A stretch of DNA of 64,000 nt, taken from NCBI GenBank assembly GCA_034522055.1, contig JAXHLS010000006.1, positions 893,643-957,642 on the forward strand, written 5' to 3'. This DNA comes from Gammaproteobacteria bacterium. GTDB lineage: Bacteria > Pseudomonadota > Gammaproteobacteria > JAABTG01. Under the pieces are notes generated by a model. That model ran no database searches, was not told where the DNA came from, and saw only the letters and a list, made by a program, of their open reading frames with translations. Shown in pieces: positions 56,674 to 64,000 of this stretch; positions within the stretch are counted from its first letter, which is position 1; the number at the start of each line of letters is the position of its first letter. A program made the translations under genes and the position numbers.

Positions 56674-57417
56674 TCAACCGAAGCCCTGGCGGGCCATGGA
56701 GCGGCGCAGGAAGGCGATCTGGGCCTGTAGGGGCAGGTCCTTGGGGCAGACGTCCTGGCAGCCGAGGAGCGCCATGCAGCCGAACACCCCCTGGTCGTCG
56801 CCGATGAGTTCGTAGAAATCCCCGTCGCCACGCCCATCCCGTGGGTCCAGGCGGAAGCGGGCGATACGGTTCAGCCCCACCGCCCCGACGAAGTCCGCGC
56901 GCATGCGCGCGGTGCCGCAGGCCGCCACGCAGCAGCCGCACTCGATGCAACGGTCGAGTTCGTAGATCTCATCGGCCAGGTCCGGATCCATGGCCGCCTC
57001 CACGCGATCCACATCAGCCGCGGACCCATCATGGAGCCAGGACTGCAGGCGCTCCCCCATGGCCCGCATCCACTTGCCGGTGTTCACCGACAGGTCGCCG
57101 ATGAGTTCGAACACCGGCAACGGCGCGAGACGGATGTGGGCGTCCAGATCCTGGGTGAGAGTGCGGCAGGCCAGCCCCGGCCGGCCGTTGATGAGCATGC
57201 CACAACTGCCGCAGATCCCGGCCCGGCACACGAAGTCGAACTGCAGGGAGGGATCCTGGGTCTCACGGATCTCGTTGAGGGCGATGAACAGGGTCATGCC
57301 CGGGGCCTCGGCCAGATCATAGCCCTGGAGCCGCGGCCGGCTCGCGGAATCGGCCGGATTGTGGCGCAACACCTCGATGCGCAGCCCTCGCGGTCGGTCG
57401 GGATCCCGGGTACTCAA
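56674..57417 (-). CDS. frdB: Fumarate reductase/succinate dehydrogenase iron-sulfur subunit
   Basis: 247 aa. Cluster motifs: [2Fe-2S] [20 protein letters not shown], [4Fe-4S] [11 protein letters not shown] and [3Fe-4S] region [16 protein letters not shown]. It passes electrons between FrdA and the membrane anchor. The start is probably TTG 57417, overlapping the frdA stop (TTGA), because no ATG or GTG is available before the conserved LRIEVLR; a start further downstream is not plausible. Closer to the Wolinella-type than to E. coli SdhB. Confidence 0.93.
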   Translation of the reverse strand: MSTRDPDRPRGLRIEVLRHNPADSASRPRLQGYDLAEAPGMTLFIALNEIRETQDPSLQFDFVCRAGICGSCGMLINGRPGLACRTLTQDLDAHIRLAPLPVFELIGDLSVNTGKWMRAMGERLQSWLHDGSAADVDRVEAAMDPDLADEIYELDRCIECGCCVAACGTARMRADFVGAVGLNRIARFRLDPRDGRGDGDFYELIGDDQGVFGCMALLGCQDVCPKDLPLQAQIAFLRRSMARQGFG

Positions 57418-59396
57418 GACATGCCCTCGGCGAGGCGTTCGTTGGGGCCGCGGTAGCGTTCCGGCAACAGGTGACGGAAGGGCATCAGGGCCTCCTGGAG
57501 GGCGAAGCGGTCGGCGCCCGCCTGCTCGACCTTCACATGATCGATGTCGGCCTGGCGCAGTTGTGCATCGGGATGCGCGATATGGTCCCTGGCACCATAA
57601 CCGCGCCAACCCGGAGGCAGCTCCATAGAGCTGATGTCGAGGGCCTCGTAATCCAGGGTCGGCAGGGTATCGGCGGGATCCGGCCACAAGGCCAGGGTGC
57701 GTTGCAGCCACGCCTCGTCGTTGCGGCGCGGGTAGTCGTCTCGATAATGGGCGCCGCGGCTCTCGGTACGGGCGAGGGCGCCGGCGGCGGTGCACAGGGC
57801 GAGCCGGAGCATGAGCTGTAGCCGGTAGGCCACCACCAGTTCCGGGTTGGCCCCCGCGGCCTTGTAGCCCACCCCCAGGTGGCGGCTGCGTTCCACCAGC
57901 TGCTGGAGTTCCTCCACCGCCGCCGCCAGGGCCTCGCCATGGCGGAATATGCCCACCTTGTCGGTCATGACTTTCTGCATGGCGGCCTTGAGGGCGTTGG
58001 CATTCTCCCCGCCGCCCCCTTTCAGCAAGCCGTCCAGCCGCACCTGCTCGCGCCCCAGGAAGTCTCGCGCCAACCCCGTGGAGACCACCGCATCGTTGGC
58101 GCTGCGGTCGCAGAAGTCGGCGATGGATTCCCCCACGATCATGCCCGCCACCACCGTCTCCGCCACCGAATTGCCCCCGAGCCGATTGAAGCCATGCATG
58201 TCCCAGCAGGCCACTTCCCCCGCGGCGAACAGGCCCTTCAGGGTGGGGCTCTCGCCCGTATGATCGGTGCGGATTCCGCCCATCGTGTAGTGCTGGGCCG
58301 GGCGCACCGGGATGGGCTCCGTCACCGGATCGATGCCGAGGAAGTTGCGGCAGATCTCCTGCACCTCCCTGAGATTGCGCTCGATGTGCTCGCGCCCCAG
58401 CAGGGTGATGTCGAGCCACAGGTGCTCGCCGAAGCGTGAGCGCGCGCCCTTGCCTGCCGCGATGTGCTGCTCCATGCGCCGGGACACCACGTCCCGGGAG
58501 GCCAGCTCCCGCTTCTCCGGCTCGTAGTCGGGCATGAAACGGTGGCCGTCGCCGTCCAGCAACAGGCCGCCGTCGCCCCGGCAGCCCTCGGTCACCAGGA
58601 TGCCGGCGGGGAAGATGCCGGTGGGATGGAACTGCACCGCTTCCATGTTGCCCAGGGCCGCCACCCCGGTATCCAGGGCGATGGCCTGCCCCATGCCTTC
58701 GCAGATAACGGCGTTGGTGGTGACGCGGTACAAGCGCCCCGCCCCACCGGTGGCCAGGGCGGAGGCCTTGGCCACGTAGGCCGTTAGTTCGCCCGTCATC
58801 AGGTTGCGTACCACGGCGCCGTGACAGCGCCCGGCGTCGTGGATGAGGGCGATGGCTTCCATGCGCTCGTGCACCGGGATGGCGGCGGCTATGGCCAGAT
58901 CGGACACCGTGTAGAGCATGGCATGGCCGGTGCCGTCGGAAGCATAACAGGTGCGCCACTTCCTGGTGCCGCCGAACTGGCGCTGGGCCACCAGGCCGTG
59001 GGCGGCATCCCGCTCCGTGACGCCGACCCGCTCGCCGTTGATGACCACCTCGCGCTCGCCCTTGCGCACCCGGCTCCAGGGCACGCCCCAGGCCGCCAGC
59101 TCGCGCACCGCCTTGGGGGCGGTATGCACGAACATGCGCACCACCTCCTGGTCGGCGCCCCAGTCGCTGCCCCGCACCGTGTCCTCGAAATGCACGTCCT
59201 CGTTATCGCCCTGGCCCTGGATGACGTTGGCCAGGCTGGCCTGCATGCCCCCCTGGGCCGCCGCGGAATGAGAGCGCTTGGGCGGCACCAGCGACAGGAT
59301 CACCGCCTCGTGACCGCGGCGGCGGACGGCGATGGCCATGCGCAGACCCGCCAGCCCGCCCCCCACCACCAGCACATCGGTATAGCGGATCTTCAC
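57414..59396 (-). CDS. frdA: Fumarate reductase flavoprotein subunit
   Basis: 660 aa FAD enzyme. FAD motif [23 protein letters not shown]-linking histidine region [15 protein letters not shown], active-site stretches [20 protein letters not shown] and [20 protein letters not shown], and [16 protein letters not shown]. Length and sequence match the long FrdA of epsilonproteobacterial diheme enzymes. The GTG at 59396 overlaps the frdC stop by 4 bp (59393-59396). The direction of the reaction in vivo cannot be told. Confidence 0.95.
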   Translation of the reverse strand: MKIRYTDVLVVGGGLAGLRMAIAVRRRGHEAVILSLVPPKRSHSAAAQGGMQASLANVIQGQGDNEDVHFEDTVRGSDWGADQEVVRMFVHTAPKAVRELAAWGVPWSRVRKGEREVVINGERVGVTERDAAHGLVAQRQFGGTRKWRTCYASDGTGHAMLYTVSDLAIAAAIPVHERMEAIALIHDAGRCHGAVVRNLMTGELTAYVAKASALATGGAGRLYRVTTNAVICEGMGQAIALDTGVAALGNMEAVQFHPTGIFPAGILVTEGCRGDGGLLLDGDGHRFMPDYEPEKRELASRDVVSRRMEQHIAAGKGARSRFGEHLWLDITLLGREHIERNLREVQEICRNFLGIDPVTEPIPVRPAQHYTMGGIRTDHTGESPTLKGLFAAGEVACWDMHGFNRLGGNSVAETVVAGMIVGESIADFCDRSANDAVVSTGLARDFLGREQVRLDGLLKGGGGENANALKAAMQKVMTDKVGIFRHGEALAAAVEELQQLVERSRHLGVGYKAAGANPELVVAYRLQLMLRLALCTAAGALARTESRGAHYRDDYPRRNDEAWLQRTLALWPDPADTLPTLDYEALDISSMELPPGWRGYGARDHIAHPDAQLRQADIDHVKVEQAGADRFALQEALMPFRHLLPERYRGPNERLAEGMS

Positions 59397-60139
59397 CGCC
59401 CCGCCTCCAGGCCCGGCACGTAGGGTTCGCCGTAGCGGTCCGCGTGCGCCATGCCGATCTGCGCGTAGGCGGCGAGGGTGACGAGGCCGAGGGTCACGAA
59501 GAAGCCGGTCAGTCCCCACTTGAGGGCCTTCAGGCGCTGCCTCGCCTCCTTCCCGCCGCCGCCCGGCCAGCCCCATTTCACGGCCAGACGATAGAGCCCG
59601 ATGCCGCCGTGGAGTTCCACCGCCAGCAGCAACAGCAGGTACAGGCCCCACATGCCGTCGCTCCACACCCGGTCCGCCGAGCCGTAGGGACCGATGGAGC
59701 TGGGCTGGGTGAGCATGATGTAGAGATGGGGCGAGGCGAGAAAGAAGAGGGCGAAGCCCGTGACCACCTGCCACCACCACAGAGTGGTGTCACCATGGTG
59801 CATGGCCTTCATATGGTCCCGCAGGACCCGGTACTGGCGGTAGTCCGCCGGAAACTTGCGCAGGGCCAGGGCGGCATGGACCACGAACAGGGCGATGACG
59901 CCGGCCACCGCCAGAGACACCAGCCAGTGATGGGGCTCGCCGAAGATATAGTAGCCCTCGAAGAAACGCGTGACCGTCCACATGGCATCCTCGCCGAGGA
60001 GGATGGAGGCCACGAAGAACATGTGGCCCCACATGAACAGCGCGAGAACGAGGCCGCTGATGCTCTGGGTCACATCCAGGCGGGCGGGCCAGGGGCTTTT
60101 GGGGATCCCCATGGTCGGGGCCACGCGGGCCTCAGTCAT
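59393..60139 (-). CDS. frdC: Fumarate reductase diheme cytochrome b subunit
   Basis: 248 aa membrane anchor with five hydrophobic helices. Histidines suited as heme ligands lie in [23 protein letters not shown], and [18 protein letters not shown], as in Wolinella FrdC; an [14 protein letters not shown] segment lies between. Gene order frdC-frdA-frdB is that of Wolinella. A diheme anchor allows quinone chemistry coupled across the membrane. It heads the operon. Confidence 0.92.
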   Translation of the reverse strand: MTEARVAPTMGIPKSPWPARLDVTQSISGLVLALFMWGHMFFVASILLGEDAMWTVTRFFEGYYIFGEPHHWLVSLAVAGVIALFVVHAALALRKFPADYRQYRVLRDHMKAMHHGDTTLWWWQVVTGFALFFLASPHLYIMLTQPSSIGPYGSADRVWSDGMWGLYLLLLLAVELHGGIGLYRLAVKWGWPGGGGKEARQRLKALKWGLTGFFVTLGLVTLAAYAQIGMAHADRYGEPYVPGLEAGR

Positions 60140-60505
60140 GGCGCCACTGCCAAAGGATCCCGTCCGCGCTGGCGGCGGCAGCTGGCGGCGTCCCGCTTAT
60201 GGACCCTCATGCCTGCATGTGTCCTGCCCCCCTCCGGAAAGCGATCCAACGTGCGAAGTTCCGGAGTGTACGCACCTTTGCCGCGGGTTCAATGATCCAG
60301 GCCACGGCCGCGCCACGCTCGAATCGACATCCCCTCTTTCACCATGCGGGCTCGTCCCGCGATCTCCCTTTGGTCATGCCGGGCTTCGACCCGGCATCCA
60401 GGGACTGTGGCAGAGGCGCCGGGGATCCCAAGACCACGTGGCCCTTCGTTTCTCTGCTCGAGGGCGGTACAGTGGCACACTGAATTTCACCCCATCCCCA
60501 AGGCC
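60140..60505. other. 366-bp divergent spacer
   Basis: It separates frdC from the plus-strand cassette and must hold promoters for both. One REP-like palindrome lies inside (60376-60397); no other element was recognised. Confidence 0.5.
60376..60397. repeat. REP-like palindrome
   Basis: ATGCCGGG-CTTCGA-CCCGGCAT. The same kind of GC-rich intergenic palindrome is dispersed in many proteobacteria. Single copy in this window. Confidence 0.6.
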
Positions 60506-61222
60506 ATGGACAGCGACACGAACACCGATTGCGAGGAGCGGATCCTCAAGCGGCTGGCGGCAGCGGGCGCCGACGGCCTGACCACTACGGATCTCAAGCT
60601 CCCGGGCGCCGGCACCATCAAGGGCAAGGCCTGCCGCGCCGTGCTGAGGCGGCTGCTGAAGGACAGCGCGGTGGGCAACCTGGGTTCACCCCAGCGGCCC
60701 CGCTACGTGGTGCCGGAGCACTTCAAGCCCCTGGAACTGACCTACGATCACCTCGAGTCCCGCAGCCGCGAGTCGGGGGTGCGCCTGCTTTCCAAGAGCG
60801 CCCTGGCCAAAGGGTTGAAGGGGGCAGGCCTGAAGAAGGTGGACGAGGCCCTGAAGCTGCTGGTGGCGGAGGGCGTCCTGCTGCGCCTCAAGTGGGCCAA
60901 CAGCACCTTATATCTCCACGCGTCCACCCTGCCCGCCGCCCCATCGGCGCCGCGGGCCGCGGACAAGCCGGATCCGGCCGCCATCCACCGCGCCTACCGC
61001 GAGGCGGTGAACGCCTTCGGCTACCCGGATGTGTTGATCCACGAGGTGTATCTACGCCTCGGCGGCGAGCTGGAGGCCCTCAAGGGGGCCCTGCTGGAGG
61101 CCTGCCGCAGCGGCCGCGCCGTGGCCAGCATGGGCGACTGGTCCCTGTCCTCACCCGAGGAACGAGCCGCCGCCCTCTACATCGACGGCCATCCCCATCT
61201 GCGGATCCGGCTCATGGATTGA
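60506..61222 (+). CDS. Unrecognised protein with tandem winged-helix-like segments
   Basis: 238 aa soluble protein from ATG 60506. Residues about 5-75 (ERILKRLAAAGADGLTTTDL, KACRAVLRRLLKDSAVGNLG) and about 85-150 (LSKSALAKGLKGAGLKKVDE, ALKLLVAEGVLLRLK) each look like a winged helix; the C-terminal third (RAYREAVNAFGYPDVLIHEV) is helical. No family recognised. It is 6 bp before the ATPase gene, so it is part of that operon, perhaps its DNA-binding component. Confidence 0.75.
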   Translation: MDSDTNTDCEERILKRLAAAGADGLTTTDLKLPGAGTIKGKACRAVLRRLLKDSAVGNLGSPQRPRYVVPEHFKPLELTYDHLESRSRESGVRLLSKSALAKGLKGAGLKKVDEALKLLVAEGVLLRLKWANSTLYLHASTLPAAPSAPRAADKPDPAAIHRAYREAVNAFGYPDVLIHEVYLRLGGELEALKGALLEACRSGRAVASMGDWSLSSPEERAAALYIDGHPHLRIRLMD

Positions 61223-61228
61223 TCGCGG

Positions 61229-63289
61229 GTGACGGACCTCCAGGAGCCCTTCATCGACCCCTTCGCGGACGATATCGTCAACGATCCGCGGGGGGTGGAC
61301 TATTCGGTGCCCGGCCTCAATGAGGCCGCGGCCAATAGCGTCATTGCTGCCATCGATGCCCTGCGCCATGACCCGCGCCCGCGCATTCATACCCGCTCGC
61401 CCAAGGCCCTGCTGGTGCTCTCCCCGCGCGCCGGCTTCGGCAAGTCCCACCTCATCGGCACCCTGTTCAAGCGCCTGAGCGGCCGCGCCACCCTGGTGAA
61501 CATCCGGCCCTTCGAGGACACCGACACGCGCTGGAAGTCCATCCTCATGCGCCTGGTGCAGGAGCTGACCTTTCCCGACCGCCATACCGCCGCCGGCGAC
61601 GCCACCGGGGCCGATCAACTGGAACTCTTCGCCCACGGCGCCCTGAGCCAGGTGGTGGCCGATATGCTCGAGGCCATCGGCGGCAACGCCCGGACCATCG
61701 CCGTCCTGCGCCGCCCGGCCTCGGAGCTCGTCGCCCTCCGGGACCATGGGCCCTGGCTCGGCTATCTGCGCCGGAACATGGACAACCGCGGCTGGCTCGG
61801 CCAGGTGGCGCAACGCCTCGCCCGCAGCGGAATGCGCCTCAACGCCGCCCCGGTGACCTGGCTCAGGGTGTTGTACCGCTATGCCTACGGCGACGACTGG
61901 GAGCTCCGGCAGGCCTGCCTGGACTGGCTCCAGTGCGAGCCCATCGACGAGGAACTGGCCGACGCTATCGGCATCAAGGCCGCGGACCGGGGACGCGTGG
62001 ATGCAAGCGCCGGCCACTTGAACGATAGGGCCAAGGCGCGGGTCCTGGACCTGTGCCGGCTGGCGGGTTTCTATCGCCCCTTCCTCATCTGCTTCGACCA
62101 GACCGAGACCTACGGCAAGTCGCCGGAGCTGGCGCGGGCCCTGGGCACGGTGATAACGGACCTCACCGACGAGGCCGTCAACCAGCTCACCCTGCTCACC
62201 GCCAACGTGGACCCCTGGGAGAAGCGCCTCCGCTTGCACTGGGAGGAAGCGAGCCGCGACCGCCTCGCCATGCCTTACCTGTTCCTGGAGGGCGTCACCA
62301 TCCCCCAGGCGCGGGAGCTGGCGGCCCACCGCCTCGCCGTCTTCGACCTGCCCGAGGCGAGGCGCCGGGCCTTCTGGGGCGACGGCCGATGGCTCGAAGG
62401 CCTGTCCCGCGACAACCCCCAGATGAGCGTGCGCATGTTCCTCAACGCCTGCTCCCGGCGCTGGCACCACGGGGCCGATGCCGCCGCGCCGGACCCGGAT
62501 GCCGGCCGGGTGCCGCTGCAGACCCTATTCGAACGCTACGTGGACGAGGTGTCCGCCAAGCCCAGACGCCTGGTGTACGACCGCGACGCCTTCTATTGGC
62601 TGGTGAACGAGCTGGCCCGTGGAGTGGCGGGGATAAGCGTGGACAGGGTGAGGGCAAAATCCGGCGAGCAGCTGCCACGCTGGCGCCATGACGAGACCCG
62701 GTTCGTGTTCGGCTTCGAGTCCGGCAACCACTGGAAACGCTGGCACACCATCGCCCGCACGGCCATGGCGGGCGCCGGCCGACACCGCGTGCTGGTGTAC
62801 CCGCGCACGCCGGAACTGCCACGGATCCCCAAGCCTACCTGGAAGGTGGCGCAGGCCGACATCGAGCAGGCCAGGCGCTCGTCACTCCTGATACTGGAGC
62901 TGGATCGCCGCGTGCTGGTGCGTCTCTATGCCGCCCACGAGTTCCACGCCGATGCCCTGCAGGGTGACATCGAATGGTCTCCCGAAGAGGTGGCCGACTT
63001 CCTGCGCCACGCCCTGGATGATTTCTGGCAGTCCATCCTCGGCTGGCCACGGCAGGCGCCTGGGGAGGCGCCGCAACCGGAGTCCCCGCCACCGCCCACC
63101 GGCGAGCTGCAGCGCGCGCTGGTGAACATCATGCGGGCGAAGAAGTTCCTCAGTCTCGAAGAGGTCATCGAACGCCTGCCCGGTGCCCCGGACCGCGAGG
63201 CGGTGCTGGGGATCTGCGGCGAGACCGCCCGCATCAAGGTCCACACCCATCCCAACATGACGGTGCTGCAATGGCAGAGCGCAGGCTGA
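61229..63289 (+). CDS. Large P-loop ATPase of unknown family
   Basis: 686 aa, GTG start at 61229. A Walker A-like loop (LVLSPRAGFGKSHLIGTLFK, about residue 60) has proline where A/G is usual; Walker B-like PFLICFDQTETYGKSPELAR lies near 285. The rest is helical with SVRMFLNACSRRWH and a C-terminal winged-helix-like end (RAKKFLSLEEVIERLPGAPD). It overlaps the nuclease gene by 19 bp. The layout recalls STAND or ORC-like ATPases, but no named family was recognised. It may load or control the nuclease. Confidence 0.75.
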   Translation: MTDLQEPFIDPFADDIVNDPRGVDYSVPGLNEAAANSVIAAIDALRHDPRPRIHTRSPKALLVLSPRAGFGKSHLIGTLFKRLSGRATLVNIRPFEDTDTRWKSILMRLVQELTFPDRHTAAGDATGADQLELFAHGALSQVVADMLEAIGGNARTIAVLRRPASELVALRDHGPWLGYLRRNMDNRGWLGQVAQRLARSGMRLNAAPVTWLRVLYRYAYGDDWELRQACLDWLQCEPIDEELADAIGIKAADRGRVDASAGHLNDRAKARVLDLCRLAGFYRPFLICFDQTETYGKSPELARALGTVITDLTDEAVNQLTLLTANVDPWEKRLRLHWEEASRDRLAMPYLFLEGVTIPQARELAAHRLAVFDLPEARRRAFWGDGRWLEGLSRDNPQMSVRMFLNACSRRWHHGADAAAPDPDAGRVPLQTLFERYVDEVSAKPRRLVYDRDAFYWLVNELARGVAGISVDRVRAKSGEQLPRWRHDETRFVFGFESGNHWKRWHTIARTAMAGAGRHRVLVYPRTPELPRIPKPTWKVAQADIEQARRSSLLILELDRRVLVRLYAAHEFHADALQGDIEWSPEEVADFLRHALDDFWQSILGWPRQAPGEAPQPESPPPPTGELQRALVNIMRAKKFLSLEEVIERLPGAPDREAVLGICGETARIKVHTHPNMTVLQWQSAG

Positions 63290-64000
63290 CTGTCACCCAG
63301 CTCAAGCACGCCGTACTGGACCCCCAATGGCGGGCCCGCTGGCTGGCCGGCGGCCAACCACCCACCCTGACCTTCCCGCCCCCCGGCAGCGGCCCGCCGG
63401 TGAAGGGCGCCCTGTTCCACCGCTTGGCGGAGGACTTCACCCACTGGCTGTGCCACGGGCGCGCCCGCAAGACGGCCCAGGGACTCGCCACCGCCGAGGC
63501 CCTGTGGCACGAGTTCTACCGCCGTTTCGCCGAGGCGCGCCTCGGCGAGCTGGCGGAGGCGGGCCAGGTGGAATCCGCCCATCACCTGAGCGCCTGCCTG
63601 CGGGTCTTCTGCACCCGCCTGGCCGAACTGCGCGCCACCATCGAGGGCTTCTCCCACTGGCAGGACCTGTTCCTCGGCGAGGAGCTGGCAGTGGACTGCA
63701 CGGACATCGCCGGCACCGGCCTGTGCGTCTCCGGCCGGGTGGATGCCGTGCGCCGCGACCCCAGCCACGGCGTGGTGGTGGTGGACTACAAGCTCTCCAG
63801 AGGTGCCGAGACCAAGCACGACCTGGTGCAACTGGCCATCTATGGCCACCTGCTGGAGGCCAGCCGGCCGGGGCTCGATTTCACCGGCCTGCTGGAATAC
63901 TACGAGCCCGAGCTTACGGTGCTGGAGGTGAGCCCCGCCGATCTGCGGGACCTGTTCGGCCAGATGGTGCTGCCGGTGGCCGCCGAGCTGGGACGCCCGC
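63271..64000 (+). CDS. PD-(D/E)XK nuclease, RecB/Cas4-like (3' end beyond window)
   Basis: At least 243 aa, cut by the window edge. The N-terminal LFHRLAEDFTHWLCHG, then SGRVDAVRRDP, VVVVDYKLSRGAE and LVQLAIYGHLLEASR reproduce the H, D, D-x-K and Q-x-x-x-Y pattern of RecB-family exonucleases. It overlaps the ATPase gene by 19 bp. It may continue into further domains outside the window. Cas4 or AddB/RecB-like roles in DNA end processing are possible; no cas genes are visible. Confidence 0.85.
   Translation, partial: MAERRLTVTQLKHAVLDPQWRARWLAGGQPPTLTFPPPGSGPPVKGALFHRLAEDFTHWLCHGRARKTAQGLATAEALWHEFYRRFAEARLGELAEAGQVESAHHLSACLRVFCTRLAELRATIEGFSHWQDLFLGEELAVDCTDIAGTGLCVSGRVDAVRRDPSHGVVVVDYKLSRGAETKHDLVQLAIYGHLLEASRPGLDFTGLLEYYEPELTVLEVSPADLRDLFGQMVLPVAAELGRP

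Noticed and set aside
61151-62470. 439-codon minus-strand frame opposite the ATPase gene
   Set aside because: Antisense shadow; the plus-strand operon has coherent starts, overlaps and motifs.

Overview
The window is about 64 kb of GC-rich DNA (roughly two-thirds G+C by eye) from a bacterial chromosome. Gene content and order point to a gammaproteobacterium: aat-bpt-infA, ftsK-lolA-rarA-crcB-serS, glyA-nrdR-ribD-ribE-ribBX, hrpA, EttA, the EF-P-like protein EfpL and an S-methyl-5'-thioinosine phosphorylase next to hpt. A Chromatiales/Ectothiorhodospira-like lineage is a reasonable guess, but only a guess. Functions were assigned by reading motifs and family resemblance; no database search was run. 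No rRNA, tRNA or CRISPR array was recognised.

Left part (1-39 kb), housekeeping: hrpA (cut by the window edge), a purine/methylthio salvage pair, a DUF815 ATPase, a DksA/TraR-type protein and ettA on the minus strand; then glyA, nrdR and a riboflavin cluster on the plus strand, in which the GTP cyclohydrolase II half of RibBA has lost most of its zinc ligands. A SulP transporter with a large extra loop follows. Glycogen phosphorylase, 6-phosphogluconolactonase, glucose-6-phosphate dehydrogenase and 6-phosphogluconate dehydrogenase form a sugar block for glycogen breakdown and NADPH supply. Then come efpL, a lone MoxR ATPase, molybdenum cofactor genes moaA-moaB-moeA, serS, a DUF190/crcB fluoride pair separated by a repeat-rich spacer, rarA, lolA, ftsK, ald, trxB, an N-end-rule pair (aat, bpt), infA and two phosphatases.

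Middle (39.7-56.5 kb), an integrated mobile element of about 16.8 kb. It sits inside the 5' coding end of a low-molecular-weight protein tyrosine phosphatase gene. A 22-bp perfect direct repeat marks both ends. The element supplies a replacement start for the phosphatase, while the original first codons are stranded at the far end next to frdB. Its tyrosine integrase is cut in two by an IS21-family insertion (5-bp duplication CCAGG; removal restores the frame exactly), the istA of that insertion is itself frameshifted, an AlpA-like gene has an in-frame stop, and an IS1595-family element (8-bp duplication ATGGATAT) lies in front of the primase-helicase gene. The element therefore looks immobilised. 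Its backbone (integrase, AlpA-like, primase-helicase, HTH/Nu1-like small protein, coiled-coil protein, HTH protein) resembles a phage satellite or integrative element. Its right third has lower GC and carries two tightly coupled operons, AlbA_2/ATPase + ParA and DUF6978-like + DUF1828, which are candidate accessory (perhaps defence) systems.

Right part (56.5-64 kb): a complete frdCAB operon for a diheme-type fumarate reductase, then a plus-strand cassette of unrecognised type: a protein with winged-helix-like segments, a large P-loop ATPase and a RecB/Cas4-like PD-(D/E)XK nuclease that runs off the window. This cassette and the element cargo are the best places to look for an undescribed system.
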